Source: Dissophora ornata (lineage: Eukaryota; Mortierellomycota; Mortierellomycetes; Mortierellales; Mortierellaceae). From it: 64,000 nucleotides of DNA. The stretch's first letter is position 1. Each line of letters opens with the position of its first letter. Positions 1 through 12,100 of the stretch are shown piece after piece. The position numbers were made by a program, and so were the translations under genes. The stretch is from positions 8,385 to 72,384 of the forward strand of contig MU616604.1 in assembly GCA_025201705.1 (NCBI GenBank). Direction: 5' to 3'. The notes beneath the pieces are model-generated. The model worked only from the letters and a program-made list of their open reading frames with translations, did not search any database and was not told the DNA's origin.

Positions 1-444
1 AGCAAGCCTCTGACTGAACTCAAGAATGGAGAGTGTCCTGGCGAGCAACCAGACCCCCGAGTTGCTGATCGTACTGTGCTGGTGGCGGACAGTAAGCCTC
101 TGACTGAACTCGAGAATGGAGAGTGTCCTGGCGAGCAACCAGACACCCGAGTTGCTGATCGTACTATGCTGGTGGTGGACGACAAGCTTCTGACTGAACT
201 CGAGAATGGAGAGTGCCCTGGCGAGCAACCAGACACCCGAGTTGCTGGTCGTACTGTGCTGGTGGCGGACAGCAAGTCTCTGACTGAACTCAAGAATGGA
301 AAGTGCCCTGGCGAGCAACCAGACCCCCGAGTTGCTGGTCGTACTGTGCTAGTGGACAGCAAGCCTCTAACTGAACCCAAGAATGGAAAGTGCCCTAGCA
401 AGCAACCAAACCCCCGAGTTGCGGATCGGGCTGTGCTGGTGAAC
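1..444 (+). repeat. 90-bp tandem repeat, five units
   Basis: Units start at 1, 91, 181, 271 and 358; the last is one codon shorter. Substitutions are scattered and the 3-base length change keeps the frame, which suggests that the repeat evolved while being translated. Confidence 0.9.
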
Positions 445-582
445 CTCAAGCACCTAGGAGTGATGGAAAGGAGAGATAAGGTGACAGTCGGGTTGTCCGA
501 GGAGTTCGTTATCCTTGAGCTCCCCCCCCCCCACGAAAGGCAGCAAGGGTCATCGGGGTTAAGCGCACCCAGTGTGTCATAG
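1..582 (+). CDS. 3' end of ORF with 30-residue tandem repeats
   Basis: The frame is open from the first base of the window to a TAG at 580-582, so the start lies upstream. Four 90-bp units begin at 1, 91, 181 and 271, and an 87-bp unit follows at 358. Each encodes a block of the form NGECPGEQPDxRVxxRTVLV followed by a Lys/Leu-rich stretch. The tail contains HLGVMER and a C10 homopolymer near 523-532, a likely spot for sequencing slippage. The block CPG-x-DP-x-ADR-x-LL followed by HLG-x-MER also occurs in the C-terminal part of the LINE reverse transcriptase ORF found inverted at 34917-35510. The repeat may therefore have grown from a retroelement C-terminus (inference). No signal peptide or known domain is visible in the part seen. 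A real host gene is possible but unproven. Confidence 0.45.
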   Translation, partial: SKPLTELKNGECPGEQPDPRVADRTVLVADSKPLTELENGECPGEQPDTRVADRTMLVVDDKLLTELENGECPGEQPDTRVAGRTVLVADSKSLTELKNGKCPGEQPDPRVAGRTVLVDSKPLTEPKNGKCPSKQPNPRVADRAVLVNLKHLGVMERRDKVTVGLSEEFVILELPPPHERQQGSSGLSAPSVS

Positions 583-1715
583 AGAGCTCAAGTGCTGGCA
601 GCCAATTTATTCTTACATGTTATTCGTACAAACTACACATAGACTTCCAAACGGATTACTTGACGTCAAAAAACTCCCCTAATGTTGCAGCCGACCCACA
701 TTTTTCTTTGCTCTTTTCAGTTTAGTTTTGCCTTGGCTTCTCGTGTTTTCTTAGGAAGACTGGAATGAAGCTTCTTTGTCCATCGTGTCTTCGTCCTTTC
801 TGTTTATTAGCTAAAACATAAAGCTCATTATAGCTCATTATTTCGTCGAATCCACGACAGGGTTCAGGCACATGCCTTCTCCGGATAGAAATATTCCCCT
901 TCCAAGCACTCCGACGTCGGTTAGCATCATCAAACATCAGACGGAGAGCGATTTCTTTCCGCCTTATCGTCCCTTGTTCGCTCTCGCTGTTGTTCACGGC
1001 AGAATGTAGGTTCCTGACAAATATGAAAAAGAACCTGACAATCAAATGTTCGTTACACACCTGAAATTACGGATTGTTTATGCTCACCAAGCTTCCTGTA
1101 TTTTATTATTTTTCTTACGCGACTTCGTTTATTGTTTGCGGCGCCGGTTCTACCTTTCCACTTTTCGTTGCTCTACAGTTACACAGTATACTGCTCACAA
1201 GAGGTTCACCACCACTCCTTTCTTCGCTAGCCTATTACTTCCTGCCATTGGATGCGCCTATGATCGCAACCTCCCAACCAACAATGTCATGTTGGAGGTT
1301 GCTGAGATTCTACTCGCTGTCCGGCTCTTCTCTCCCATTTGTTGGTCTGTTTACATTCGGTCTGGACCCTGATCTGCCGCGCCAACGCGCTCTTCCTATT
1401 ACTGTCTAGCGATCCTCCACGTACTTCGATCAACTCGAATGACAAACACACACACTTTCCATGAGTGTATTCATCCATCCGATCTGAAAACAAGGTGGGG
1501 GAAGTCGAAGGGAAGTTCTCTATAGTCTACATATCAGCGACATTCCGCAATTAGGTTGCCAAGGATAATCCTACGGATGCTCGATTGTCGTCCTATATAA
1601 ACCACCCAATTTACCATTACCCAACCACCACTCTGTTCCCAGCTCCATTCTCCTCCTTCTGCCCTCTCACCTTATCCGAAAGTCAAACACCTTAACTCTC
1701 AATCTCCCGTCAGCT
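583..1715. other. intergenic, no gene recognised
   Basis: No supported gene. A 112-codon frame on the minus strand at 722-1060 has no recognisable motif. The 3' part holds the promoter of the first secreted-protein gene. Confidence 0.5.
1594..1600 (+). promoter_or_regulatory. TATA box of first CFEM-like gene
   Basis: TATATAA lies about 116 bases upstream of the ATG at 1716, followed by a pyrimidine-rich, CCACC-containing leader typical of highly expressed fungal secreted-protein genes. Confidence 0.6.
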
Positions 1716-2057
1716 ATGAAGTTCTTCTCCGTTCTCGCCGTTCTTGCCACCGCCGCCTTGGTCTCCGCCCAGAGCGACGTCGATGCCTGCGCAACTTGCC
1801 TCCAGAGCTCTCTCCAGGCTCTCCCACTCTGCGCGAGTGTGAACATCACCATGGGCGAATTGAATCCCGAAGGCGATGCAGTCATGGCGGCCTGCCTGTG
1901 CTCGTCCTTGAACGGCACCTGGGTCGATGCCTGCACAGGAGATGCTCAGTGCGGCCAGGATATTGTGTCATTCAAAAACGCGTACTCGGATAACATCCAG
2001 TCCGCTGGATTGTCGTGCGGAACCACTCCCTCGTTTGCGCCTTCCTCTACCGCTTAA
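1716..2057 (+). CDS. small secreted CFEM-like cysteine-rich protein
   Basis: This is an intronless 113-residue protein. Residues 1-18 form a signal peptide ending VSAQ. The mature part has eight cysteines spaced C-x2-C-x10-C-x20-C-x-C-x10-C-x5-C-x21-C. CFEM domains also have eight cysteines with a central CxC, but usually start C-x3-C, have a much shorter third loop and carry an Asp before CxC. It is therefore CFEM-like rather than a clear CFEM. N-glycosylation sequons are NIT and NGT. There is no GPI tail, so it is probably freely secreted. Paralogues follow at 3003 and 4507 in the same orientation. By analogy with CFEM proteins a role in haem/iron capture or the wall surface is possible, but nothing in the sequence proves it. 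Confidence 0.85.
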   Translation: MKFFSVLAVLATAALVSAQSDVDACATCLQSSLQALPLCASVNITMGELNPEGDAVMAACLCSSLNGTWVDACTGDAQCGQDIVSFKNAYSDNIQSAGLSCGTTPSFAPSSTA

Positions 2058-3002
2058 AGAATAGGGAGAAAAAAAATCAACAAGAAGACTTTTTGAGAAC
2101 GCGTCGTTATTTGCGTAGTGGTCGAGCCGCCTCGGAATAAAATACATAATGCATGCCATACCAAAGTTTCCTATTTTCTGTCAAGCATGGACATGCCATT
2201 TGTAAGCCAGTAAAATGGTAAAAAAAAACAAAAAAACAATGCCCATGTACCCATGAGATGGAAGACATCAATGATGCAAACGCAAACGGTGGGAAAGCCG
2301 AAAACGGGTTGTCTGCTCTGCGTTGATTTTCCGGATGAAATATTTGCAAACATGAATAATGTCAACGATCATCAAAGCGTAAATAAACAATAGCACATTC
2401 CACATTCCAAACGCGATGGGAAAGTTGTTATTTGTATGCGTTGTGCGTCTAGTTTCAACGGGTGCATGATGGGGGGGTCATGCCACTTTCGACACCAGAG
2501 TCGGGGCTTTTCTTGTTCTCCTCCACAAAACAACGCATGCACACGCTCACCAAAACAAAACATTGTTCGCTTCAACAAAAAGTGGAGAAGCAATGGATGT
2601 GAAAAAAACGCCGCTGGCACCTTGCCTACGATACAGTTTTCCCCGTTGCCCCCACTTCCTTCTAGCAACTGTCGTGCCATTGCCATGTGCAATATGCAGT
2701 GGACTGAGCAAAGTGCTCTCTTCCACATGCTGTGCATGAAGCGTGTACACTGTACATGCCTCTGGGTACCTTTTTGCACACGCTCGGGTTATTCGGGCGC
2801 CTCGTTGCTCCCGGCTCCTAAAAAGAAGACTATTGCTACTCCACCTCTCGCTTTCATTCCACTCCTCATTCAGAAAAGACACATTCGACTTCTCAGGAAC
2901 ACATTCTCCGATCCCAATTCATCCCTCAGCACAGCTCCTTTTGCCAGCTTTGTTCCCTCCATCCCACCCCTTACATACAATAATTAATTCATTTTCTGCA
3001 TC
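2058..3002. other. intergenic between paralogues
   Basis: No supported gene. Overlapping frames on both strands at 2372-2987 have no conserved motif. The last 100 bases are pyrimidine-rich, as expected of the leader of the next gene. Confidence 0.5.
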
Positions 3003-3524
3003 ATGAAATTTACACTTCTCCCAGCTGCAGCAGCCCTATTCTCCGTGGCCTCGATAGTCGCAGCCCAGAACTCGACAGGGGACGGAGCAGCCTGCACGCT
3101 ATGCCTCCAAAACTCTCTCCGCGCACTCCCTCTTTGCAAAGACCTTAATATCACCATGGGCAACTTCGACCCCAGTGTCTCACCTGCCTATGCTGCCTGT
3201 TTGTGCTCGTCCCTGAACGGAACCTGGATCGATGCCTGCGCAGGGGTTTCTCAGTGCGGACCCGACGTCGAGCAGTTCAAGAACACATACCCGAGCACGA
3301 TCCAGGATGCTGGTTTGCAGTGCAATGGAACCACACCGACATTTGTCCCAGTGGCCACGGACTCTGTCCTACCTACATCGGCACTCCCAACCAGTAGCGC
3401 TTCCCCAACGTCCGGCTCTACAAAGTCATCGGCTGGAGATATGGGTGCGGTGCCCTCGGCTTTGTTCACGAATGTTATGGGAGCTTTGGCACTTGTAGCG
3501 GCGGTCGGCGCCAGCCTTATTTAG
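3003..3524 (+). CDS. CFEM-like cysteine-rich protein with GPI-type tail
   Basis: The protein has 173 residues. A signal peptide ends near VAAQ (residue 22). The eight-cysteine core has the same spacing as the gene at 1716 and shares the blocks CLCSSLNGTW and ALPLC. A Ser/Thr/Pro-rich spacer follows (about residues 125-150), then a terminal hydrophobic stretch (GALALVAAVGASLI) preceded by small residues. This is a classical GPI-attachment layout, so the protein is predicted to sit on the plasma membrane or wall. Sequons NST, NIT, NGT and another NGT are present. It is clearly a tandem duplicate of its neighbour that differs by the anchor. The ATG is the first in the frame and is followed directly by the signal peptide. 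Confidence 0.85.
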   Translation: MKFTLLPAAAALFSVASIVAAQNSTGDGAACTLCLQNSLRALPLCKDLNITMGNFDPSVSPAYAACLCSSLNGTWIDACAGVSQCGPDVEQFKNTYPSTIQDAGLQCNGTTPTFVPVATDSVLPTSALPTSSASPTSGSTKSSAGDMGAVPSALFTNVMGALALVAAVGASLI

Positions 3525-4506
3525 AGAAGGAGGTCGTGACTGGAGCCGTGAATATGTAATAAAAAGAGAAGGAAAGGAAAGTGTGAAGTAGCGAAAAATT
3601 GTCTCTGAGCTCTGACCCCGACATCGAGATGGGCAAAAAAGATGCGGGCTAAGCAAGTCAGAGAAAGAAATTGGGTGGCGGTGTGCATGCCTTCGAGAAA
3701 GTGAAATAACAAAAGATGGCAAGGCTGAGAGTATGGTCTTGTGGACCAGAAAGCAAAAACAACCCAAGTTGCGACTCATCAAAAATCGGACATGGGGATG
3801 TGCCGGGCTCGGCCTGCCTCAAGCCAGCCTACCGTTCCTATTCTGCAGAGAAGTCGACAGGCAACGGAGAACCCTATTTTTATCTGCTCGTGATTTAGGC
3901 TCACCACACCACACCGAGAGGTCCGCATATCTCCAAATCAATGAACACCCGGATTGCGCTCGAAAGTTTCCAAAGACTGGAGGTCTAGATGCACACAGGG
4001 ACATAAACGACATATTCGGGCTTACTCTGTCATCTCCCCCCCTCCCTCCCCCGGGGATTTCATTTATGCACCTCGCCATCTTTCGTGATGTTGTTTGTTG
4101 ATTCGCTCTCCTTTATGTCAATTAAACTTCATGGAGGGCACTTCTGGTCGCTCTTGACCCTGCCACATAACGGAAGTAACGAGTAACGAGAGCCTCTTTG
4201 CCACCGTTTCACCCCCCGCCTACTGTCATCTAGGGCCTCTTAATATATTGACGACTGACGCAGACGACATGCGGCGCTCTTTTTTTATCTTTGGGCGCGG
4301 CGAACTGTGGCCGCAGTCTTGCCACCTCGCATTGACGCATGGGGGCCTCACCGGGACCACCCAAAAAGCGTATAAAAAGTCAACGTTTTATGCGTTTTTT
4401 TTCTTGCTCTCTATCCTCGCCTCCCAACCACCCAGTTCTACTCATTCTACTTTGCACATCTAGTACATCCTTCTCCCCTCACACACAATCAGCAATAATC
4501 CCAACC
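3525..4506. other. intergenic between paralogues
   Basis: No supported gene. The region contains the promoter of the third paralogue; frames here lack motifs. Confidence 0.5.
4371..4377 (+). promoter_or_regulatory. TATA box of third CFEM-like gene
   Basis: TATAAAA lies about 136 bases upstream of the ATG at 4507, followed by a long CT-rich leader. Confidence 0.6.
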
Positions 4507-4935
4507 ATGCGTTTCCAAACCATCGTCGCCTCCTTCTTGGTCCTGGCTTTCGCCTCATCCTCAAGCCTCGTCGCAGCCCAGAATGTAACAGTGGGCGCAG
4601 GCTGCTCGGACTGTATCGTGAGTGCCATCAAGGGCATCAACGGTTGTCAACAGCCCGATGTCAACCCCTCAACCGACCCTTCGAAGTTGAACCCTGCCGA
4701 GTTGCAGTGCTTCTGCGCCCTCGCTTCGGATCCGACCTGGGCCAACCAGTGCTCGACCACCGATACCTGCGGCACTACCTTCGGGAGCACGATTGCTCAG
4801 AGCATGGCGAGTGTCAAGGGACAGTACTGCACAGGCTCCACCACCACCTCTTCCAAGAGCTCTGCCACCGCTGTCAAGGCCGTTGCCGCAGTCGCTGTTG
4901 CGTTCACCGCCGCTTTTGCTCAGACTCTTTTGTAA
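4507..4935 (+). CDS. CFEM-like cysteine-rich protein with GPI-type tail, divergent paralogue
   Basis: The protein has 142 residues. I start it at the ATG at 4507, because the upstream in-frame ATG at 4339 would add a non-signal leader running through the TATA box. The signal peptide ends VAAQ. Cysteine spacing is C-x2-C-x10-C-x20-C-x-C-x11-C-x5-C-x19-C, so the scaffold is conserved although little other sequence is. The tail is Ser/Thr-rich with a hydrophobic end (VAAVAVAFTAAFAQTLL), fitting a GPI anchor. Third member of the tandem cluster; function unknown beyond an extracellular disulfide-bonded domain. Confidence 0.85.
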   Translation: MRFQTIVASFLVLAFASSSSLVAAQNVTVGAGCSDCIVSAIKGINGCQQPDVNPSTDPSKLNPAELQCFCALASDPTWANQCSTTDTCGTTFGSTIAQSMASVKGQYCTGSTTTSSKSSATAVKAVAAVAVAFTAAFAQTLL

Positions 4936-6735
4936 AAAAAAAAACTGCAACAACAAAAAAACTGAGCAATCTAATGCTACTGCCTGCTACCAACTACGAA
5001 TGCAGGACAGGAATACGGAGAACAACAGCAGGGGAAAAAAATAGACACATGTATACTTAAGTAATAATAAAAAAAACCTCATGAAAGAAAGGTATCGACA
5101 TGGGATGGTTGATGCAAAATTACGAAGGCTCGAATACGTGAACTCTGGACCGCGGCGCGAGGATGTATGCTGCCAGGGGGTTTTTTTCTTTTCATTTTTG
5201 GTTCATAGCCACATTGTACAACTGGTAATATAGGACAGTTGGCATGATACATCCCCGACAGGATTGCACATCAATAATATGTGCAAATCGCTACCCCACG
5301 TCTGGAGACGAGGAATGATGTCGCGTTATGCTAACATGAGGCGACCTAGAATAAGCAATCATTCCTCGCAATAGCCTTGAAATCTACATTTATTGATCGC
5401 AACTAGGGCACAAATCGCGTCTGTCCAGGTACTCTATCATCGCGCGTAGGTCGCGTGAGTTCGTGAGAGAAGGGCCTTTCGCGGGTGAAAATGAAACTGC
5501 ATCTCTACATCAGGTATCTTGATGGAATGAGCTATAGAGAAAGACGCTCAATTGCAGCTTGATCAATATGCCCAATACTCGGTTAGATGCTATTATACTC
5601 TTCGCATGCATATTACCACAAGCTACAGTAACTAATGTTGTTCAGGCAAGGCATTGGCCGTGTCCTACGAGCGTCAAACCACCGGCCTGCCAAGGTGTGT
5701 CGATAGCCACATCGGATACAAATCCGAATAGCGCCACCACTGCCGCCGCCTTGACACCCAAGGTTGGAACTGCCTTTGTTGTGGCTATGGCCGCCGCATA
5801 AGACCTGATTTAGAGAGAGTATAGGAGGTAGCAAAAGTTCCTTTTTTTCATCGGTTATTTCTTAATCTATTAAGGCTCAGTGGAAGTTTATAGTCGATCT
5901 GACATTCACAGCTAGTTACCCCGGATAAAGCATATTAACAAAAAACAAACACTCCTCCCGGTATCGCTCATGATGACAATAATTAAAAGAAACGACACAG
6001 GCAGTGTTCGACAACGCAGCATTGGACATCGGAGGTAATCCTCTCATATGTTGTTACTCGCTCAGTCTCCACACAGATAAACTCAGCGTCTGCAATGCCT
6101 TCAGTCGCTCCAACGCCCGACATTCCCAGAAGTGCCTGCTACGAATGTCTGAAGAGCCCGTATCGAGCTGCGGCGGCATGAGCATAGGGACGTCCGCATC
6201 CAGCCTCAAACTCAACGAACCCTGCAGTGTATCTGTGCCCTGATACCGAACTACCCTTGATTGAAATCCTGTCAGACGACAACGCAATGCACGGTAACGT
6301 ATGTGAAGTTGACCGAGAAAGTTTAATGACGCGGTGATGTAGCGTAGACGGCAAGTGGTATACATCGCCGACTGGCAAGCAATGGCGAGGGAACACGTTG
6401 AACCGGAGCCTTAGCCTTAGAGGATGGTTCCCCTAATTCAGACAGATTATCTTCCATCTTACTTTCTTTATTTAAATTATGCTTCCGAAGAAATATAATT
6501 ATTTGTTTATCCATTGTCTGCTGTAGTGGTGGTGGCAAAGTGCAATAGCCAACAGCGCACGTGCCGCGGACTCGACTTCTTTCTGCTCGGGCGCAATCCA
6601 CTGTCACAAAACGGGAAAACGGCAGTCCATTTTGCGGACCCGCTGCCCTCTCACTGGGCTTTGACCAAGACAGGGGCGGCAAAGACTTCCTTTTTTCTCT
6701 TCCGCTTTATCTTTGCCGTCCCATTACCCTCCACG
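4936..6735. other. 1.8-kb region without a supported gene
   Basis: I see no gene I can defend. A frame at 5559-5801 ends in a small-residue hydrophobic tail reminiscent of the GPI tails upstream, but it has only two cysteines and no signal peptide. Confidence 0.4.
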
Positions 6736-7998
<1,263 letters not shown>

Positions 7999-8008
7999 GA
8001 CCATGAAA

Positions 8009-8024
8009 AAAAAAAAAAAAAAAA
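8009..8024 (+). repeat. poly-A run downstream of AMMECR1
   Basis: A homopolymer of A shortly after the AMMECR1 stop codon, inside the short gap before the next gene. Confidence 0.8.
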
Positions 8025-8164
8025 GGCTCATACCATTGCGCCACCAACTTGCTGAGAACGACAGTTTTAAAAAAGACGCGTCTCGCAGTCACGACGAAAT
8101 AAAATGATGCAGTTTGCCTCGAGCACTGAGCAAATTCGCTTTCTTCTTTTCATTCACGGATGTA

Positions 8165-8979
8165 ATGTCATCGCGCTACCCACCTCAGAGCCGAATGCCA
8201 ACATTGGTACCGCAGAGGACTGAGACGCTATGGTACCCGCGGCAGACAGGAGTTGAGCACATGCGGTACGAATTGGATCAGGAAGAGGCTGCCTATGAAG
8301 AGAGGGTAATAATGATTCCCCTTCCTCTCCCTCCCTTTCCCGGCCATGCCAATTTTTCCTCCTCGCGCTTGTTTCCTGCATAATGTATGTAACTTGTAGC
8401 ACCTTCATCTTTTCGACATGTAGCAACAAGAGATAGGTCTAACAGGAGCGCATTTTATCCCAATTGGACTATCGAAACCGTTCATTGTAAGAGTATGCAA
8501 GGCTCTCGCTCGCTCTTGGACGTGTTTCGACTACCTCTCAAGGCACAAAAAAAAAAAAGACAACCATTTTTATATTCCCGGTTCTATTACATGAACTCTT
8601 CTAGGATCTCGAGGAAGAGCGTGAGGAAGAAGAAGAAGAAGAAGAGGAGGAGGAGGAGGAGGAGGAGGAGGAGGAGGAGGAGGAGGAGGAGGAAGAAGAA
8701 GAGGAAGAGGAGGAAGAGGAAGAGGAAGGTGAAGTTGAAGCCATGCAAGATCTAGACCAGTCACCTGAAGAATACGATGCTGGCAATTTCCGTAATAATG
8801 GCGGTTACTACGTCCACTTCTCGGACACTCCCACCCCACCTGGAAATATGTACAGCGCAGATGAGATGGGTGAGGAACGAGACCTAGACGACGACATTGA
8901 AGAGGCCATGAGTTATGGTGGCGACAGCGATCATGAAGACCAGACTCTCTATAGCCCATCCTATCAGCCATCCCCATGA
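8165..8979 (+). CDS. APC15: anaphase-promoting complex subunit 15 homologue
   Basis: Three exons: 8165-8305, 8424-8486 and 8605-8979, giving 192 residues. The N-terminal half matches the APC15/Mnd2 layout: a TETLWY motif, a Gln/Glu-rich helix (LDQEEAAYEERQQEI), then F-x-PIGLSKP corresponding to the VPIGKP motif of animal APC15, followed by a long acidic tract. In animals APC15 sits in the APC/C and promotes turnover of the mitotic checkpoint complex. The acidic tract (about residues 69-110) is coded by a GAG/GAA microsatellite, so its length probably varies between strains. The C-terminal Asp/Ser/Pro/Tyr-rich tail is extra to the animal protein. Assignment rests on short motifs; I am fairly sure. 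Confidence 0.8.
8622..8730 (+). repeat. GAG/GAA trinucleotide microsatellite (poly-Glu)
   Basis: An almost uninterrupted run of GAG and GAA codons within exon 3 of the APC15 gene. Confidence 0.95.
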
Positions 8980-9112
8980 AGAAAATGAAAATTGAAAATG
9001 AGATGCTCGTTTTTTTTTTTTTTTTTTTTTTTTTGGTACATTTTAATGTTGAAAGCTATTTCTCTGTCGTCGTGCATGCAAAAAAAACCTCAATTATTGT
9101 TATCTTGTCACT

Positions 9113-12100
9113 CTATCCTCTAATGGTGATGGCCTTCTCTAGTCCCAGTCGGTTACTTCTACCGCTCTTGTCGATATGGTCCAACCCAATAGCATCTCCA
9201 GCACGGAATTCGACCTCTGAGAGGATATCGTCATCGTTCAAGGAGTTGATCTTTCCCGGGATCCGGAACAGGATGAACTTGACTTTGGCGAAATCCTTCT
9301 CATTCATCCCAAGTCTTGCACGAATACGAGCCTTCAAATCCACAAACAGCTCACCCTAATATGAACACAACAGATATGAGTTAAACCCCTGTCAAAACCT
9401 CACTACTCCTTATTTGCAAACTATACCAATGCTACTGTCAGAAGTCCGATGAGTTGGACAGTCGTACCTCCTTAATAACCATCCGGAAGGGAATGCCGTG
9501 CATACGACTCACATCGCCTTGGAAATGGAAGCAAGACAGGACCTGCTCGTCATCCTTACGACTCAACTCGTCCACTGGGATCTCCTCCACGTAGATAGCG
9601 AGCGACTCGTGAATGGCGGTGATAGGATCCATGGGACCATACTCCTTGATCAGCTTGCCATTGAAGACGCCAAATGTTCGCAGCTTCTGAGTTCCATTCG
9701 GCTCGAGTTTGACTTTTGGAAGCAACGCATCCACAAGCACGTTCATCGTGCTGGTCTTGAGTAGCAGCAGCTCATGTGTTGTCTGTATGGCGACAGAACA
9801 AAGATCAATGTCAAAATATATAGCATCTAACAGACCTCCCATACACGCAATAAAGAGCATTTCTTACCTCGTCCTTCAAGGTAGGTCCAAGCCATGTCAC
9901 CTTGATCAACCGTTTACTCTCGAGTTCCACAATGCTCATGTCCAGTTTCTCGTAATAAATCACATTAAGACCCGCTCCTTGGTGAACATAGACATGCGTG
10001 AGCATCTCCTGCAACTGAAGATTTGTTAGTCTCTTGATCGCTGACTTGGGGAGACCATTGGGCGCGGATGCAGATGTGAATTGAATATGAAGTGGGTCCA
10101 CTCCCAACTTCTCGGCCAGCTTCGATGCCACCTGATCGTAAGTGCTCTTCTTGCTGAGCTCGATTGAATACGTCGGAAGAGTGCCATCCTCATCGTACTT
10201 TGGCTTGAATTGCACGACTATCCTGTTGTAGATGTATTCATAGTACTGTGGGATGCCCACCCTGGCGTTCTGGGCCGTAAGCTCGCTCACCCTACCAAAA
10301 GACAAGCACAAGTTTAGATCTCAGAACCAAAGTATCCGACAGAACAAATACAAACGATATTCCCTGCTACATACTCCTTTGGTGTCAAATCCTTCTGGAA
10401 AACAATGATATCACCGCCCTGAATCTCACACTGGTGGAAGGTTGACTTCATCTTCATTGGCTCAATCATTGTTGGTTTGATTTCCTAATAGTGAAGTCGG
10501 AGTAAATGAATGCTGTGAGTTACTCACGAAACACGGTGGTGCTGGTACGCAAACAAATTTCTCCAATTATTCCTTTCTTTCCTTACCTCAAAGAGCTTCA
10601 ATGGAGTATTCACGGGTAGTCCCTTCATTTCGTTGAGATTGCCGACAATGTCCCCGACCTTGGCAGTCTTCTGAACATAGATTCTTCCAACACCCCTGTA
10701 ACAAGAGTCAAAGTAGTAAGGGATAAGCATCCACCTCCTTACTGTATTCCAATGTCAGAGTATCCGTCAAAGCTGCATAAGTGGCCACTTACTCCAGGGT
10801 TGAGGTGGACGGGTCATAGTACTTGGTAAAAATCATGATTGTACCATTCTGAGCTTCGCTGGCAGCCTTGGCATTAGGTGATCCAGAGGATTGGTCGAAG
10901 AACTCGATATAGCACTTCATCTCCGCCTGTGCGCGAGTCCCATACTTTTCCTTAATCGCCTCCATGGTCGTGTTCAAGTCAGAATCGGGGATCGGAATAT
11001 CAGTGCGGACAGTGTCGTTCTGTCGCTTGACAAGGGTCCAGATACGGATCTGGTCTTCCGCGCGTCCATAGCTAGCCGCCACAACTTCCCTGAACGTCGC
11101 GAAAGAGTCCTGTTTCCGTACCCTCAAGATCTTTCCAGCCGTAGGAGTAAGGGGGTTGAAGAGATCGAATCCATCATGTGCCTTAAAGTCCACGTCCGAA
11201 ATAATACGGGCGTTGAAGTAGAGCATCGACTCGTCACGTTCCTTGCGCTTATTCTCTTGTGCGATTCGCTCGTCATCCAGTCGGCGTTGCAAGTGTTCTG
11301 GGATATCAGAGGCAGCAAGAGGCTTAAGAACCTCATCCATGGTGTTGTCGCGAACATAAACCAACATGTATGCGTTTGTAAAGCGTTTGTGGCGGTTCGT
11401 CTGTCGCATCGCCATGGTCATGCCTGCAAGGTTCTCCATTGGTTCGCCACCGCCATAGTTCTCATCGAGGACTTCCTTCATCGTGGCCATTGTCACTCTG
11501 TCATCATCGAACTTGTACCATTTGCCATCTCGCTCGGGCTTGAGCAACGCAAAGTAGTGACCACCATGCAAATCCCCAGAATGAACCAGCACACTATGGA
11601 AATGAAAGACGCGCTTAGTGATCAGAGTGCAGGTCCCGGATTACTCTCACATTACACAAGCGAGAACGCGATTTACCCGTGCAAGGTATATTTGAATCCA
11701 TTGGGCCCAGCCTTGCGCTTCTCCTCTCCCTCGGCGACAAAATCTGCCAGATCAATGTCAAGTGGGAATTCATGTCGGTCATTGATCTTGACCATCGCAT
11801 CTCTCTCGATGTCATACTCGAAACGCTTCAACTGCAAGTGAAGAACAGGTGGTAGTGTCTCGAAGATAACTCCTTTCCTTGCATCCTATATTATCCATAT
11901 GACGATGAGTATATTGCAGTCTACCGCATGCCAATCACAATCCACTGATACAATGCCAAGCATAATACCTGGAGTCCATGGCCTTCAGCGTGGTATTTGT
12001 TGTCGCCGTCCAGGGTTTCGACGTCGATGTAGTTGGCGAAAGAGTCCCGCAGGGTTTTGCATCCCTTGACATTCAGTTGGATGTCTAGTAATTCGAAGGC

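Noticed and set aside
722..1060. 112-codon minus-strand frame
   Set aside because: No motif, no splice partners and no promoter signal; the length is compatible with chance.
5559..5801. Frame with a GPI-like hydrophobic tail that could be a fourth CFEM-like paralogue
   Set aside because: No signal peptide, only two cysteines, and no upstream exon with the eight-cysteine pattern could be found.
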